Shown: positions 11,406 to 21,005 of the stretch, piece by piece | Layout of the letters: each line of letters opens with the position of its first letter | Numbering within the stretch: position 1 is the first letter of the stretch | Source: Epibacterium sp. Ofav1-8 | GTDB taxonomy: Bacteria > Pseudomonadota > Alphaproteobacteria > Rhodobacterales > Rhodobacteraceae | Assembly (NCBI RefSeq): GCF_022348185.1 | Contig: NZ_JAKRFD010000001.1 | Coordinates: forward strand, 124,001 to 188,000 | Direction of reading: 5' to 3' | DNA length: 64,000 nt | Program-made: the position numbers and the translations under genes | The notes under the pieces: model-generated | What the model was told of the DNA's origin: nothing | Seen by the model: the letters and a program-made list of their open reading frames with translations, nothing else | Database searches by the model: none

Positions 11406-12179
11406 ATGCTGAAAATTACCAAACTGACCAAACGCTATGGATCGGGGGATCCGGTGCTGAAGGAACTGGACCTGACGGTGGAGGGCGATCAGCTCACCTC
11501 CGTGATCGGCTCCTCCGGCGCGGGCAAGAGCACGCTGCTGCGCTGCATCAACCGCCTGGTCGAACCCACCTCGGGCTCCGTCGATCTGAACGGCACCGAG
11601 TTCACCACCCTTGGCCGCCGCGAGCTGCGCGCCGCGCGCCGCCGGATCGGCATGGTGTTTCAGGGCTTCAACCTGATCGACCGGCTGACGGTGATGGAAA
11701 ACGTCCAGTCCGGGCGTCTCGGATATATCTCCACCTGGGCGGCACTGACCCGGCGCTACCCGCGCGAGGACATTCGCCACGCCTATGAGCTGATGGAACG
11801 TGTGGGCATCGCCCATTACGCCGACAAACGCGCCGACGAGCTGTCCGGCGGTGAACGCCAGCGGGTGGGCGTGGTGCGCGCGCTGATGCAGCGTCCCGAG
11901 ATCCTGCTGGCGGATGAACCCACCGCCTCGCTCGATCCCAAGACCTCCGAGCAGATCATGTCGCTGCTGCGGGATCTGGCCAGCGAGTTGAAACTGCCGG
12001 TCATCATCAACATCCACAACGTCACCGAGGCCAAGGAATACAGCGACCGCATCGTCGGCATGCGCTACGGGCGGATCATCTTTGACGACCTGCCGGGCCA
12101 GCTGGGCAAGGGCGAGATGGACGAGATCTATGCCGGGGTTCCGGCCGAGGATCGGGCGCAGGTCGGAGCAGCGGCATGA
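11406..12179 (+). CDS. phnC: Phosphonate-type ABC transporter ATP-binding protein
   Basis: A 257-residue ABC ATPase that powers the PhnD-dependent importer at the inner face of the membrane. The Walker A is GSSGAGKST, the Q-loop lies in MVFQGFNL, the signature is LSGGERQR, the Walker B is ILLADEP, and the switch His is in NIHNV. The insertion after the Q-loop (SGRLGYISTWAALTRRYP) is typical of PhnC. ATG at 11406 gives the expected N-terminus; longer frames cross the attenuator. The stop overlaps the next gene as ATGA. Confidence 0.94.
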   Translation: MLKITKLTKRYGSGDPVLKELDLTVEGDQLTSVIGSSGAGKSTLLRCINRLVEPTSGSVDLNGTEFTTLGRRELRAARRRIGMVFQGFNLIDRLTVMENVQSGRLGYISTWAALTRRYPREDIRHAYELMERVGIAHYADKRADELSGGERQRVGVVRALMQRPEILLADEPTASLDPKTSEQIMSLLRDLASELKLPVIINIHNVTEAKEYSDRIVGMRYGRIIFDDLPGQLGKGEMDEIYAGVPAEDRAQVGAAA

Positions 12180-12970
12180 GCGCGATTAAGGACACATGGC
12201 GCAAACCGCCGTTCATCGCCAACCCCGCGCTGCGCTACGGGCTCTATGCGGCGGTGCTGATCTACTTTGTCGCGACGTTGGCCACGCTTCCGATCGACTG
12301 GGCGCGGGTGTCGGACGGCATGACACGGGCGCAGCGGATCTTCAGCGGCGCCTTCCCGCCCAGCTTTGAGCGGTCGGGCCTCTTGCTCGACGGGTTCCTC
12401 GAAAGCCTGAAGATCGCGATCCTTGCCACCGTGGGCGGCATCGCGATCTCGGTGCCGCTGGCCTTCATGGCGGCAAGCAACATTTCGATCCGGCCGATCT
12501 ACCTGTTGGGCCGGGGCATCATCATCGTCGCCCGCAGCTTTCACCCGGTGATCGTCGCGATCATCTTCGTCAAGGCGGTGGGCTTTGGCCCCTTTGCCGG
12601 GGCGCTGACGCTGGTGGTCTATTCCATCGGCTTTGTCGCCAAACTGCTGGCCGAACGGATCGAGGAAATCGACTTTGGCCAGGTGGAGGCCATGCGCTCT
12701 GCCGGGGCGGGGTTCATCGCCACGCTGGCCTATGCGGTGATGCCGCAGATCATGCCGCGTCTGGTTGGTCTGGGGATCTACCAGCTCGACAGCAACCTGC
12801 GCGCCTCTGCGGTGGTGGGGATCGTCGGCGCGGGCGGGATCGGCGCGACCCTGGCCAATGCCTTTGGCCGCTATGACTACGACTTTGCCCTCGCCATCAC
12901 CATGGTCATCGTCGGCGTGATCCTCGTCTCCGAGGCGGTGAGCGGATTTATCAGAAAGCGGATTGCATGA
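12176..12970 (+). CDS. phnE: Phosphonate-type ABC transporter permease (first PhnE)
   Basis: A 264-residue permease with about six membrane helices. The coupling segment EEIDFGQVEAMRSAGAG corresponds to the EAA loop that contacts PhnC. Its start overlaps the phnC stop by 4 bp and its stop overlaps the second permease by 4 bp, so all three are translationally coupled. With its neighbour it forms the heterodimeric channel. Confidence 0.93.
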   Translation: MSAIKDTWRKPPFIANPALRYGLYAAVLIYFVATLATLPIDWARVSDGMTRAQRIFSGAFPPSFERSGLLLDGFLESLKIAILATVGGIAISVPLAFMAASNISIRPIYLLGRGIIIVARSFHPVIVAIIFVKAVGFGPFAGALTLVVYSIGFVAKLLAERIEEIDFGQVEAMRSAGAGFIATLAYAVMPQIMPRLVGLGIYQLDSNLRASAVVGIVGAGGIGATLANAFGRYDYDFALAITMVIVGVILVSEAVSGFIRKRIA

Positions 12971-13779
12971 TGACCAGCCAGTCTTTGAACCAAACCCTCG
13001 ATCAGTGGTCCCGCTTCACCCCGCGCCAGCGTCTGATGCGCTACGGCGGCTTTGCCCTGACGGTGCTGGTCGTCGCCTGGGCGCTCAGCAGCATCGACGT
13101 GATCTGGGCCTGGGTCTGGGATGCGCCATCGCAGATGGGCGACCTGTTCGGCCGCATGATGCCGCCCGATCCCAGCAACCTGCCCTCGATCCTGGAGGCG
13201 ATCTGGCAGACGGTGAACATCGCCACGCTGGCCACGATGATCGCGGTCGTCGTCTCGCTGCCGGTGGCCTATATCGCGGCGCAGAACACCACGCCGAACA
13301 AGTTCGCGCTCTGGGTTGGCCGCTTTATCCTGGTGTCGTCGCGGTCGGTGAACACCATCATCTGGGCGCTGCTGTTCGTGGCCATCTTCGGCCCCGGCAT
13401 CGTGGCGGGGATCGTGGCGATCATGTTCCGCTCCATCGGCTTCCTCGGCAAACTCCTCGGCGAGGCGATCGAGGAAATCGACCGCAAGCCGGTGGAGGCG
13501 CTGGAGGCCTGTGGTGCATCGCGGTTCAAGATCGTGCTCTATGCCATCGTGCCGCAGGTGATGCCGGCGTTCTTTGCCGTGGCGATCCTGCGCTGGGACA
13601 TCAACCTGCGCGAATCCACCGTGCTTGGCCTCGTCGGCGCCGGCGGCATCGGGATGATCCTGCAAGGCGCGATCGACACCTTCAACTGGCCCGAGGTCTC
13701 GATGGTGCTCCTGACCATCCTCGCCCTTGTGGTGGTGGGCGAGGTGGTGTCGTCCTTCCTGCGCCGCAAGGTGCTGTAA
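12967..13779 (+). CDS. phnE: Phosphonate-type ABC transporter permease (second PhnE)
   Basis: A 270-residue permease paralogous to the preceding gene, with the EAA-type segment EEIDRKPVEALEACGAS and the C-terminal LVGAGGIGMIL motif shared by PhnE proteins. ATGATG at 12967 overlaps the previous stop. It ends the phn operon, and a LysR gene lies convergently 67 bp downstream. Confidence 0.93.
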   Translation: MMTSQSLNQTLDQWSRFTPRQRLMRYGGFALTVLVVAWALSSIDVIWAWVWDAPSQMGDLFGRMMPPDPSNLPSILEAIWQTVNIATLATMIAVVVSLPVAYIAAQNTTPNKFALWVGRFILVSSRSVNTIIWALLFVAIFGPGIVAGIVAIMFRSIGFLGKLLGEAIEEIDRKPVEALEACGASRFKIVLYAIVPQVMPAFFAVAILRWDINLRESTVLGLVGAGGIGMILQGAIDTFNWPEVSMVLLTILALVVVGEVVSSFLRRKVL

Positions 13780-13846
13780 AATGCGCGCGGTGCCCCATTC
13801 TGCCGGGGCGCCGCGTGCCCTGCCGATGGCCGGGCATCACGCCGGA

Positions 13847-14755
13847 TCACCGCGGCGGCGGGTCCACGGTAAAGGGCGCGAGGCTGTCGACAAAGACATC
13901 CATGAAGTCGCGCACCACCCGCGGCACGCTGACCGCGCTGGGAAACAGGATCGACAGCCGGTGATGGATTTCCGGCTCGAACGGGCGCACCACCACGCCC
14001 GCCGACCGGAATGCTTCCGCATCCAGGGCGCTGACCACCGATGCGCCCAGCCCCTGCTGCACCATGGTGCAGGCGGTGGTGAACTGGCGCACCTCGACCA
14101 GGCTGTTGATCTCGACGTTATAGCTGGCAAAGGCCCGCGACAGATGCCGGTAGAAACGGCTGTCGCGCCGGGCGTGAATCATCTTCTCCGACGCCAGATC
14201 CGCCGGTGTGATGCTGGATTTGGCCGCCAGCGGATGCCCCGGCGGCAGGATACAGGCCGAGCGGATGAAGATGTCGCGGCTTTCGGTCGCCGGATGCCCC
14301 GAGAACCCGTCGGTGATGCCGCAGTCATATTGTTCGCCGATGATCCACTCCAGGATCCGCTCCGGGCGGTCCGGCTCCAGCGCCACGGTGACGCCGGGGC
14401 GCTCCTTCAGGAACTGCGCCAGGACCTGCGGCAGATGCGAGGTGGCAAACCCCGGCAGGCAGGCGATCCGCATGTGGCCGCCGGTGCGCTCCTTCAGGTC
14501 GCGGCGCAGGTCTTCGAGGTGGTCGAGCCCGTCGAGGATGCGCCGCACCTCCGTCAGCAGATGCCGGGAATCACTGGTGGGTTCCAGAATGCCGCGCCGC
14601 CGCTGGAACAGCTCCAGGTCCATCGAGGCGGAGAAATCCGAAATCAGGCGGCTGACAGCCGGTTGCGAGACGCCCAGCATCTCTGCCGCCTTGGTGATGC
14701 TGCCGGTCTCCGCGACCGCCTTGAAAGCCTGAAGCTGGCGTAATTTGAACTGCAC
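13847..14755 (-). CDS. LysR family transcriptional regulator
   Basis: A 302-residue LysR regulator. The HTH at about residues 5-60 contains ITKAAEMLGVSQPAVSRLI, and a substrate-binding-like domain begins around residue 92. It diverges from ugpB across a 142-bp AT-rich intergenic region and converges on the phn operon. Its position suggests that it controls ugpBAECQ or itself, but its effector is unknown. The region holds ATAAT-N5-GTTAT (about 14803-14817), which fits the general LysR T-N11-A pattern. Confidence 0.9.
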   Translation of the reverse strand: MQFKLRQLQAFKAVAETGSITKAAEMLGVSQPAVSRLISDFSASMDLELFQRRRGILEPTSDSRHLLTEVRRILDGLDHLEDLRRDLKERTGGHMRIACLPGFATSHLPQVLAQFLKERPGVTVALEPDRPERILEWIIGEQYDCGITDGFSGHPATESRDIFIRSACILPPGHPLAAKSSITPADLASEKMIHARRDSRFYRHLSRAFASYNVEINSLVEVRQFTTACTMVQQGLGASVVSALDAEAFRSAGVVVRPFEPEIHHRLSILFPSAVSVPRVVRDFMDVFVDSLAPFTVDPPPR

Positions 14756-14815
14756 GGGCGTGTCCTTGCTGTGGGGTCGCTGCGGGGAATATGCGCATCA
14801 ATATAATACTATGTT

Positions 14816-14833
14816 ATGACAGTGTTGTGAAAC
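14816..14833 (-). promoter_or_regulatory. Possible Pho box upstream of ugpB
   Basis: ATGACAG-TGTT-GTGAAAC is a half-perfect match to an inverted Pho box (two 7-mers spaced 11 bp; first half 7/7, second half 4/7). ugp genes are PhoB-controlled in many proteobacteria, so it is plausible, but one half is weak. Confidence 0.3.
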
Positions 14834-14897
14834 TTTCACTTGAATTATGTTGCATCCTGTCAAATGCTGCCCGCGAACGACCAGAGGAGGATAGAAA

Positions 14898-16202
14898 ATG
14901 GGTGTTTCAAAAATTGCATTGTCCTGTGCCCTGGCCACCGGCCTGACCGCCGGGGCCGCCTGGGCCGAGACCGAAATCCAGTGGTGGCACGCCATGGGCG
15001 GCGCCAATGGCGAGCGCGTCGACAAGATCGCGGCCGACTTCAACGCCAGCCAGTCCGACTACAAGATCGTGCCCACCTACAAGGGCAACTACACCGAAAC
15101 CATGACCGCTGCCGTCGCCGCCTTCCGCGCCGGTGAGCAGCCGCATCTGGTGCAGGTGTTCGAGGTCGGCACCGCCACCATGATGGCCGCCAAGGGCGCG
15201 ATCTACCCGATCGAGCAGATGATGGCCGACGCGGGCGAGCCGTTTGACAAATCCGACTACCTGCCGGCGGTGATCTCCTATTACCAGACCCCCGAAGGCG
15301 AACTGCTGTCGATGCCCTTCAACAGCTCCACCCCGGTGATGTGGTACAACGCCGATGCGCTGGAGGCTGCGGGCGTCGATGTTCCCGAAACATGGGATGA
15401 CGTCAAAACCGCCGCACAGGCGCTGGTCGACAACGGCATGGAGTGCGGCCTGTCCTTTGGCTGGCAGTCCTGGGTGATGATCGAGAACTTCTCCGCGTGG
15501 CACAACATGGAGATGGGCACCAAGGAAAACGGCTTTGCCGGGTTTGACACCGAGTTCGTGTTCAACAACGACAAGGTCGCGGCCCGTCTGGACGACATCG
15601 CGTCGATGAGCGAGGGCAACCTGTTCAAATACGGTGGCCGTCGCGGCGACAGCCTGCCGCTGTTCACCAATGGCGAATGCGGCATGTGGATGAACTCCTC
15701 GGCCTATTACGGCTCCATGGTGGAACAGGCGGAGTTCGAATTCGGCCAGACCATGCTGCCGCTCGACACCTCGGTGGCGGATGCGCCGCAGAACTCCATC
15801 ATCGGTGGCGCGACCCTCTGGGCGCTGGCCGGTCACGAGGATGAGGAATACAAGGGTCTGGCGCAGTTCATGACCTATCTGTCCTCGCCCGAGGTGCAGG
15901 CCTGGTGGCACCAGGAAACCGGCTATGTGCCGATCACCACTGCCGCCTATGAACTGAGCCAGGAACAGGGGTTCTATGACGAAAACCCCGGCACCGACAC
16001 CGCGATCAAACAGCTGAGCCTGAACACGCCGACGCCGAACTCCCGCGGCATTCGTTTTGGCAACTTCGTGCAGGTGCGCGACGTGATCAACGAAGAGCTC
16101 GAAGCGCTCTGGGCTGGTGACAAGACCGCTGCCGAGGCGCTTGATACCGCAGTGGAACGCGGCAACGCGCTGCTGCGCAAGTTCGAACGCTCCGTGAAGT
16201 AA
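14898..16202 (+). CDS. ugpB: sn-glycerol-3-phosphate ABC transporter substrate-binding protein
   Basis: A 434-residue periplasmic binding protein. The signal peptide is about residues 1-23 (cleavage after AAWA). The mature start TEIQWWHAMGG and the MPFNSSTPVMWYNADAL segment are typical of UgpB, which binds glycerol-3-phosphate and, in several bacteria, glycerophosphodiesters. A good AGGAGG site lies at about 14884. It heads ugpB-ugpA-ugpE-ugpC-ugpQ-HAD. A terminator-like hairpin after it should keep its mRNA in excess. Confidence 0.95.
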   Translation: MGVSKIALSCALATGLTAGAAWAETEIQWWHAMGGANGERVDKIAADFNASQSDYKIVPTYKGNYTETMTAAVAAFRAGEQPHLVQVFEVGTATMMAAKGAIYPIEQMMADAGEPFDKSDYLPAVISYYQTPEGELLSMPFNSSTPVMWYNADALEAAGVDVPETWDDVKTAAQALVDNGMECGLSFGWQSWVMIENFSAWHNMEMGTKENGFAGFDTEFVFNNDKVAARLDDIASMSEGNLFKYGGRRGDSLPLFTNGECGMWMNSSAYYGSMVEQAEFEFGQTMLPLDTSVADAPQNSIIGGATLWALAGHEDEEYKGLAQFMTYLSSPEVQAWWHQETGYVPITTAAYELSQEQGFYDENPGTDTAIKQLSLNTPTPNSRGIRFGNFVQVRDVINEELEALWAGDKTAAEALDTAVERGNALLRKFERSVK

Positions 16203-16214
16203 TCGCCCACGGCT

Positions 16215-16259
16215 CTCCCCGGTCTTGCAGTGATGCAGGGCCGGGGAGGGCCGATTTTT
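16215..16259 (+). terminator. Attenuator hairpin between ugpB and ugpA
   Basis: CTCCCCGG (16215-16222) pairs with CCGGGGAG (16241-16248), with further pairing of TTGCA/TGCAG inside, and TTTTT follows at 16255. The position matches the phnD/phnC hairpin. Confidence 0.65.
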
Positions 16260-16290
16260 ATCCTTTTCCAGAAAGGACCCCGAGGCGCCT

Positions 16291-17172
16291 ATGCTGAAAC
16301 GCGTCCATTTCCCCGCATCCCTGTTGCCCTACCTGCTGGTCGCGCCGCAAATCGCGATCACTTTGGTGTTTTTCATCTGGCCCGCCAGTCAGGCGGTCTA
16401 TCAGTCGTTCCTCATTGAGGACGCCTTTGGTCTGTCGACCGAATTCGTCTGGTTCGAGAATTTCGAGCTATTGTTCGAGGACGACATCTATCTGGCCACC
16501 TTTGGCCGCACGATCTTCTTCTCCGCTGCCGTGGCGATCCTGTCGATGTCGATGGCGCTGATCCTTGCGGGTTTTGCTGATCGGGTCGTGCGCGGCGCGA
16601 CGGCCTATCGCACACTCCTGATCTGGCCCTACGCCGTGGCGCCGGTTCTGGCGGGTGCGCTGTGGGTGTTCATGTTCAACCCGACGCTGGGGATCTTCCC
16701 CTATATCCTCGATTTTGTCGGCGTGGACTGGAACCACTATCTGAACGGCAATCAGGCGATGGCGCTGGTGGTCTTTGCCTCCGCATGGAAGCAGATCGCC
16801 TATAACTTCCTGTTCTATCTTGCCGCGATGCAGTCGATCCCGCGCTCGGTGATCGAGGCCGCCGCGATTGATGGCGCGGGCCCGATCCGCCGGTTCAAGG
16901 ATTTCATCTTCCCGCTGGTGTCGCCGACCACGTTCTTCCTGCTGGTCATCAACGCGGTCTATGCGTTTTTTGAAACCTTCGGCATCATCCACGCGGTGAC
17001 CCAGGGCGGGCCTGCAAACTCCACCACCATCCTCGTCTACAAGGTGTTCAACGACGGCTTTGTCGGCCTTGATCTGGGGGGCTCTGCCGCGCAGTCGGTG
17101 ATCCTGATGGTGCTGGTCATTGCCATGACCGTGGTTCAGTTCCGCTTTGTCGAGAGAAGGGTGCAGTACTGA
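16291..17172 (+). CDS. ugpA: sn-glycerol-3-phosphate ABC transporter permease UgpA
   Basis: A 293-residue permease with about six membrane helices, starting near [20 protein letters not shown]. The EAA loop is visible as [19 protein letters not shown]. The C-terminal FVERRVQY is the usual UgpA ending. The last base of its stop is shared with the ugpE start (TGATGG), so the pair is translationally coupled and forms the heterodimeric channel. Confidence 0.95.
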   Translation: MLKRVHFPASLLPYLLVAPQIAITLVFFIWPASQAVYQSFLIEDAFGLSTEFVWFENFELLFEDDIYLATFGRTIFFSAAVAILSMSMALILAGFADRVVRGATAYRTLLIWPYAVAPVLAGALWVFMFNPTLGIFPYILDFVGVDWNHYLNGNQAMALVVFASAWKQIAYNFLFYLAAMQSIPRSVIEAAAIDGAGPIRRFKDFIFPLVSPTTFFLLVINAVYAFFETFGIIHAVTQGGPANSTTILVYKVFNDGFVGLDLGGSAAQSVILMVLVIAMTVVQFRFVERRVQY

Positions 17173-18023
17173 TGGTTGAAAATCGACCCATCCTGAACAT
17201 CGTCAGCCACATTATCCTGATCCTCGGCATTGCCATCGTGGCGCTGCCGATCTGGATCACCTTTGTGGCCGCCACCCATGATGCGGTGCGCATGACACAA
17301 GCGCCGATCCCGCTCCTGCCGGGCAGTCATTTCTGGGAGAACTTCCAGCAAACGCTCTGGGGCTCCGGCCTGTCGGGCACCGAGATTGCCCCGGTCTGGC
17401 GGATGCTTCTGAACTCTCTGGCGATGGCGATGATGATCTCGCTGGGCAAGATCGCGATTTCGCTGATCTCGGCCTTTGCCATTGTCTACTTCAAGTTCCC
17501 GTTCCGCATGGGGTTCTTCTGGCTGATCTTCATCACCCTGATGCTGCCTGTCGAGGTGCGCATCCTGCCCACGTTCGAGGTGGTCGCGGATCTCGGCATG
17601 CTCAACAGCTATTGGGGGCTGTCGGTGCCGCTCATCGCCTCGGCCACCGCGACGTTTATGTTCCGGCAGGTGTTCCTGACCATCCCGGACGAAATGCTCG
17701 AGAGCGCGCGCATCGACGGGGCAGGGCCGATGCGGTTCTTTTGGGACATCGTGATCCCGCTCAGCCGCACCAATATCGCGGCGCTGTTTGTGATCCTGTT
17801 CATCTACGGCTGGAACCAGTACCTCTGGCCGCTGCTGATCACCACCGACACCGACATGACCACCATTGTCATGAGCATCAAACAGATGCTGGAGGCCGCA
17901 GAGCAATCCCCGCAATGGAACATCATCATGATGACGGCCCTTCTGGCGATGATCCCGCCGGTCTTTGTCGTCATCGCAATGAAGAAGCTCTTTGTTCAGG
18001 GCCTCACCGAGACAGATAAATAG
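17172..18023 (+). CDS. ugpE: sn-glycerol-3-phosphate ABC transporter permease UgpE
   Basis: A 283-residue second permease with about six membrane helices. The EAA loop is [19 protein letters not shown]. The periplasmic [14 protein letters not shown] segment is characteristic of the MalG/UgpE group. It overlaps ugpA by one base and is followed 9 bp later by ugpC. Confidence 0.95.
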   Translation: MVENRPILNIVSHIILILGIAIVALPIWITFVAATHDAVRMTQAPIPLLPGSHFWENFQQTLWGSGLSGTEIAPVWRMLLNSLAMAMMISLGKIAISLISAFAIVYFKFPFRMGFFWLIFITLMLPVEVRILPTFEVVADLGMLNSYWGLSVPLIASATATFMFRQVFLTIPDEMLESARIDGAGPMRFFWDIVIPLSRTNIAALFVILFIYGWNQYLWPLLITTDTDMTTIVMSIKQMLEAAEQSPQWNIIMMTALLAMIPPVFVVIAMKKLFVQGLTETDK

Positions 18024-18032
18024 GCATCCCAC

Positions 18033-19088
18033 ATGGCAAGCATTACCCTCAAGGATCTGGTGAAATCCTACGGTGACACCGAGGTCCTGCATCACATCGA
18101 CGGCGCGATCAACGATGGCGAGTTCGTCGTCATCGTCGGCCCGTCGGGCTGCGGTAAATCCACCCTCCTGCGGATGATTGCGGGGCTGGAGACCGTGACC
18201 TCCGGCGACATTCAGATCGGCGACCGGGTGGTCAACAATCTGGAACCCGCCAACCGCGACATCGCGATGGTGTTTCAGAACTACGCGCTTTATCCGCATA
18301 TGTCGGTGCGTGAAAACATGGGCTACGGCCTGAAGATCCGCGGCAACAGCAAGGCCGACATCAACCGCCGCGTTGAAGAAGCCGCGGCAATCCTCGAAAT
18401 CGGGCCCTACCTTGATCGCAAGCCCCGGCAACTGTCGGGTGGGCAGCGGCAGCGGGTCGCCATGGGGCGCGCCATCGTGCGCGATCCGCAGGTGTTCCTG
18501 TTTGACGAACCCTTGTCGAACCTCGACGCCAAGCTGCGGGTGCAGATGCGCCTTGAGATCCGCAAGCTGCAACAGCGCCTTGGCGTGACCTCGATCTACG
18601 TGACCCACGATCAGGTGGAGGCGATGACTCTGGGCGACCGGCTGATGGTGCTGAATGGCGGCTATGTCGAACAGTTCGGCACGCCCATTGAACTTTATGA
18701 CCGCCCCGCCACGCTCTTTGTTGCGGGCTTCATCGGCTCTCCGTCGATGAACTTCCTGCCTGCCGAGGTCGCCTCGGGCATGGTGACGCTGGCCAATGGC
18801 GCGCGTCTTGCGGGTGGGGGCACCGCTTCGGGCGAGGTGACGCTGGGCCTGCGCCCGGAACACCTGATCGCCGATGAGACTGGCCCCATCGAGATCAATG
18901 TGCAGCTTTGCGAACAGCTGGGTGCGATCACATTGCTGCATGGCCATCTCAGCGGCACCGATGTGGACTGTGTGGCCAGCATGCCCGGTCACGTCTCCGC
19001 AGCCCCCGGAACGCTGATGCGCTTTGCCATTGCGCCGGAACATCTGCATATGTTCGACACGCAGACCGGTAAACGAGTGGACGCATGA
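18033..19088 (+). CDS. ugpC: sn-glycerol-3-phosphate ABC transporter ATP-binding protein
   Basis: A 351-residue MalK/UgpC-type ATPase. Walker A is GPSGCGKST, the Q-loop is in [11 protein letters not shown], the signature is LSGGQRQR, Walker B is VFLFDEP, and the switch His is in THDQ. The C-terminal third (from about residue 235) is the TOBE/OB-fold regulatory region with LGLRPEHL. The stop overlaps ugpQ by 4 bp. Confidence 0.95.
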   Translation: MASITLKDLVKSYGDTEVLHHIDGAINDGEFVVIVGPSGCGKSTLLRMIAGLETVTSGDIQIGDRVVNNLEPANRDIAMVFQNYALYPHMSVRENMGYGLKIRGNSKADINRRVEEAAAILEIGPYLDRKPRQLSGGQRQRVAMGRAIVRDPQVFLFDEPLSNLDAKLRVQMRLEIRKLQQRLGVTSIYVTHDQVEAMTLGDRLMVLNGGYVEQFGTPIELYDRPATLFVAGFIGSPSMNFLPAEVASGMVTLANGARLAGGGTASGEVTLGLRPEHLIADETGPIEINVQLCEQLGAITLLHGHLSGTDVDCVASMPGHVSAAPGTLMRFAIAPEHLHMFDTQTGKRVDA

Positions 19089-20029
19089 GTCATTTTCCCC
19101 AAATCGACGCCTATCGTGGCGAAGCCGGGCTGATCCGGGTGATCGGCCATCGTGGCGCCCGCGGTGTCATGCCTGAAAACACGCTGGAGGGGTTTCGCTT
19201 CACCTTCGACATCGGCGTCGACGCGCTGGAGTTCGATGTGGTGCTGTCCTCGGACGGCGTGCCGGTGATCACCCACAATCACGCGCTGTCGCCGGCGGCG
19301 GTGCGCGATGCAGGGGGCGCCTGGATCGCACAGGACGACATCAAGGTCGCGGATCTGCCCTTGGACGAGTTGCGCCGCCTCGATGTGGGCGGGCTCGACA
19401 GCCGGTCCACCTATGGGCGGCGGTTCCCCGATCAGGCGTTTCTGAGCGGGGTCCGTATCCCCACGCTTGCCGATCTCTGCGCGCTGGTGAAAGAGCCGCA
19501 ATACGACCATGTTGCCCTGCTGCTGGAACTCAAGACCGATCTGAGCGATCCGGATATCGCGGCCATCCGCGTGCAGCAGGTCTCGGCGGTGGTGGAGGTC
19601 GTGCGCGCCCATGGGCTGAGCGCGCGCACTGCGCTGCACAGTTTTGATTGGGCGCTTCTGGACGAATGCCGCCGTCAGGCCCCGGAGATGCCGACCTCCT
19701 ATCTGTCCGAAGTGGCGCGCGCCGGCCGCGACGGCGAACCCGCCGGCCTCACCGAGGCCAGCCCCCTGCCGGAGATGGTTGCCGCCGCCGGGGGGCAGAT
19801 GTGGTGCCCGTGGTTTCAGGACATCACCCCGGAGCGCATGGCGCAGGCCCGCGCGCTGTCGCTGCCGGTCACTGTCTGGACCGTCAACGAGACCGCCGAT
19901 ATCGAAGCGATGATTGATGCCGGTGTGGATGGGATCGTGACCGATTATCCGGGCCGGGTGCAGCGTCTCTTGCTGGAGCGCGGATTGCGCTGGAGCGAAC
20001 GTGTCCCGACACCCGCCATCGCGACATGA
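19085..20029 (+). CDS. ugpQ: Glycerophosphodiester phosphodiesterase
   Basis: A 314-residue GDPD-family enzyme that hydrolyses glycerophosphodiesters (deacylated phospholipids) to glycerol-3-phosphate plus an alcohol. Catalytic motifs are visible: [12 protein letters not shown] at about residues 22-33, then [20 protein letters not shown], and later ELKTD. There is no signal peptide, so it acts on diesters already imported through UgpBAEC. It is overlapped by ugpC upstream and by the HAD gene downstream. Confidence 0.92.
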   Translation: MSHFPQIDAYRGEAGLIRVIGHRGARGVMPENTLEGFRFTFDIGVDALEFDVVLSSDGVPVITHNHALSPAAVRDAGGAWIAQDDIKVADLPLDELRRLDVGGLDSRSTYGRRFPDQAFLSGVRIPTLADLCALVKEPQYDHVALLLELKTDLSDPDIAAIRVQQVSAVVEVVRAHGLSARTALHSFDWALLDECRRQAPEMPTSYLSEVARAGRDGEPAGLTEASPLPEMVAAAGGQMWCPWFQDITPERMAQARALSLPVTVWTVNETADIEAMIDAGVDGIVTDYPGRVQRLLLERGLRWSERVPTPAIAT

Positions 20030-20946
20030 GGGATATGAGCACAATGATCGGCACCGACTGGGCGTTTCAGCGCTATGAGAGCGTGCGCGCGACCCTGCCG
20101 GACGCCCGCTTTACCGCCCGTTCACGCGCGGGGCGGGACCTGGGCGATACCGTCGAGGATTATGATGCCTATATTCTCGATGCCTTTGGCGTGCTGAACC
20201 GAGGGGAGACAGCCATTGACGGCGCGGTCGACCGCATGGCCGCACTGCGCGCCTTGGGCAAACGGCTGGTGGTGCTGACCAATGCCGCCAGCTACACGCG
20301 CGCAGAGGTGCTGGCCAAATATCACCGGCTTGGCTTTGATTTCACCGCATCCGAGGTGGTCTCCAGCCGCGATGTGGCCTTTGCCGGGCTGCCGAGGCTG
20401 CCCGAGGGCACCTGTTGGGCTGCGGCAGCGGCCCCGGAAGATGACTTTAGCGATGCGCCCCCGGGCGTGCAGATTGCGCATCTCGCGGACAACCCGGACT
20501 TGTTGCACACCGCCGGGGGCTTTTTGCTGCTGTCGTCCGCGCGCTGGGATGAGGCCGACACAAAGGCGCTGACCGAGGCGCTGCTGGAAAACCCGCGCCC
20601 GCTGGTGGTGGCCAATCCCGATCTGGTGGCCCCGCGCGAAGAGGGCCTGTCGCTGGAGCCGGGTCTGATTGCGCATGACATCACCGAACGCACCGGCGGC
20701 AAGGCGATGTTCTTTGGCAAGCCCTTTGGCAATGCCTTTGACACCGCGTTGGCGCGGCTGGCTGACATTCCCCGCGCCCGCATCGCCATGGTGGGGGACA
20801 CGCTGCACACCGATGTGCTGGGTGGCGCGGCAGCAGGGATCGGATCTATTCTGATTACGGATCACGGGCTGTTCAGGGGCCATGATGTCGCGCCCTACAT
20901 AGAGAAGAGCGCAATTCGACCAAGCTGGATCGTGGCAACGACATAG
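20026..20946 (+). CDS. HAD superfamily class IIA hydrolase (TIGR01459-like)
   Basis: A 306-residue HAD-IIA protein. Motif I reads ILDAFGVLNRG: the nucleophile Asp is present, but the usual second Asp (general acid) is Phe. Motif II is VVLTNAAS, the motif III Lys lies in FFGKPFG, and motif IV is MVGDTLHTDVLGG. The D-x-(W/F)-G-V form is a known subfamily, so the change may be ancestral. The start overlaps ugpQ as ATGA, with ATG at 20035 or 20044 as alternatives. Its place after ugpQ suggests a role on glycerol-3-phosphate or another phosphomonoester, but catalysis is in doubt. Confidence 0.85.
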   Translation: MRDMSTMIGTDWAFQRYESVRATLPDARFTARSRAGRDLGDTVEDYDAYILDAFGVLNRGETAIDGAVDRMAALRALGKRLVVLTNAASYTRAEVLAKYHRLGFDFTASEVVSSRDVAFAGLPRLPEGTCWAAAAAPEDDFSDAPPGVQIAHLADNPDLLHTAGGFLLLSSARWDEADTKALTEALLENPRPLVVANPDLVAPREEGLSLEPGLIAHDITERTGGKAMFFGKPFGNAFDTALARLADIPRARIAMVGDTLHTDVLGGAAAGIGSILITDHGLFRGHDVAPYIEKSAIRPSWIVATT

Positions 20947-21005
20947 CCTGTAGGGATCGCGCCGGGTGAACAAGGCGCGCCACGGCAGACGGAGGCAAGA
21001 CGGGA

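Noticed and set aside
14867-14883. CTGTCAAATGCTGCCCG as a direct Pho box before ugpB
   Set aside because: The two halves are spaced 10 bp, not 11, and the second half matches poorly.
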